Shown in pieces: positions 5,859 to 5,982 of a stretch of DNA of 5,982 nucleotides. Source of the DNA: JBBSGD01 sp038254435 (GTDB lineage Bacteria; Actinomycetota; CADDZG01; WHSQ01); assembly GCA_038254435.1 (NCBI GenBank), contig JBBSGD010000091.1, positions 1-5,982 of the forward strand. The letters run 5' to 3'. A model generated the notes under the pieces. That model was not told the DNA's origin, made no database searches, and saw only the letters and a program-made list of their open reading frames with translations. Position 1 is the first letter of the stretch. The number at the start of each line of letters is the position of its first letter. The translations under genes were made by a program, and so were the position numbers.

Positions 5859-5982
5859 CAGGGGACCGGCTTGAGGGGTGCGAGCGTCAGATCGAGACGC
5901 TTCTCGCCCCCGGCCCCCGGGAAGTTGATGGTGGCCTCGAGCCCAACCGCCGAGCGGGAGATGTCAAGGATCGTGCCGCGCC
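5858..5982 (-). CDS. C-terminal fragment of an unrecognised protein (N-terminus beyond right edge)
   Basis: Forty codons of a minus-strand frame enter from the right edge and stop at TGA (5858-5860). The visible part begins RGTILDISRSAVGLEATINF and ends LDLTLAPLKPVP. The pattern of alternating hydrophobic residues suggests beta strands. The GC-rich third positions agree with real coding sequence, and the convergent arrangement leaves only 46 bases to the isomerase gene. I do not recognise the family and the fragment is too short for assignment. It could be chance open frame, but the composition looks like protein. Confidence 0.55.
   Translation of the reverse strand, partial: RGTILDISRSAVGLEATINFPGAGGEKRLDLTLAPLKPVP

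Overview
The window is GC-rich and gene-dense. Third codon positions are strongly GC-biased, several starts are GTG, and genes commonly overlap by four bases. The six main genes are ordinary metabolic or housekeeping genes. The base composition, the coupling of sucCD to purN, and a membrane-anchored cyclophilin with an Ala/Lys/Pro-rich linker suggest a high-GC actinobacterial-type chromosome, possibly a deep lineage such as Thermoleophilia or Acidimicrobiia. That placement is inference only, because there is no rRNA or other taxonomic marker here.

Most of the window is one minus-strand gene string, read from high to low coordinates. It runs: a stand-alone cobalamin-binding subunit of an acyl-CoA mutase (4829-4422), sucC (4398-3247), sucD (3250-2366), an alpha/beta-hydrolase of the esterase D type (2369-1320), a metallo-beta-lactamase-fold hydrolase (1256-540), and purN (532 to the window edge, missing its C-terminus). 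Gaps are +23, -4, -4, +63 and +7 bases, so this looks like one operon. The first three genes all touch succinyl-CoA: the mutase subunit would interconvert methylmalonyl-CoA (or a related acyl-CoA) and succinyl-CoA, and SucCD interconverts succinyl-CoA and succinate with nucleotide phosphorylation. The two hydrolases have no assigned substrate. purN begins a purine-synthesis segment that continues off the left edge.

A 166-base divergent intergenic region (4830-4995) separates this operon from a plus-strand gene for a membrane-anchored cyclophilin-type peptidyl-prolyl isomerase (4996-5811). The region holds two back-to-back inverted repeats but no convincing consensus promoter. Tail-to-tail with the isomerase, the last 40 codons of an unrecognised minus-strand gene enter from the right edge (ending at 5858).

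No mobile element, CRISPR array, tRNA, rRNA or phage gene is visible. I do not see a clearly new biological system. The most distinctive points are the translational coupling of an uncharacterised lid-bearing esterase to succinyl-CoA synthetase, and the orphan cobalamin subunit that opens the operon.
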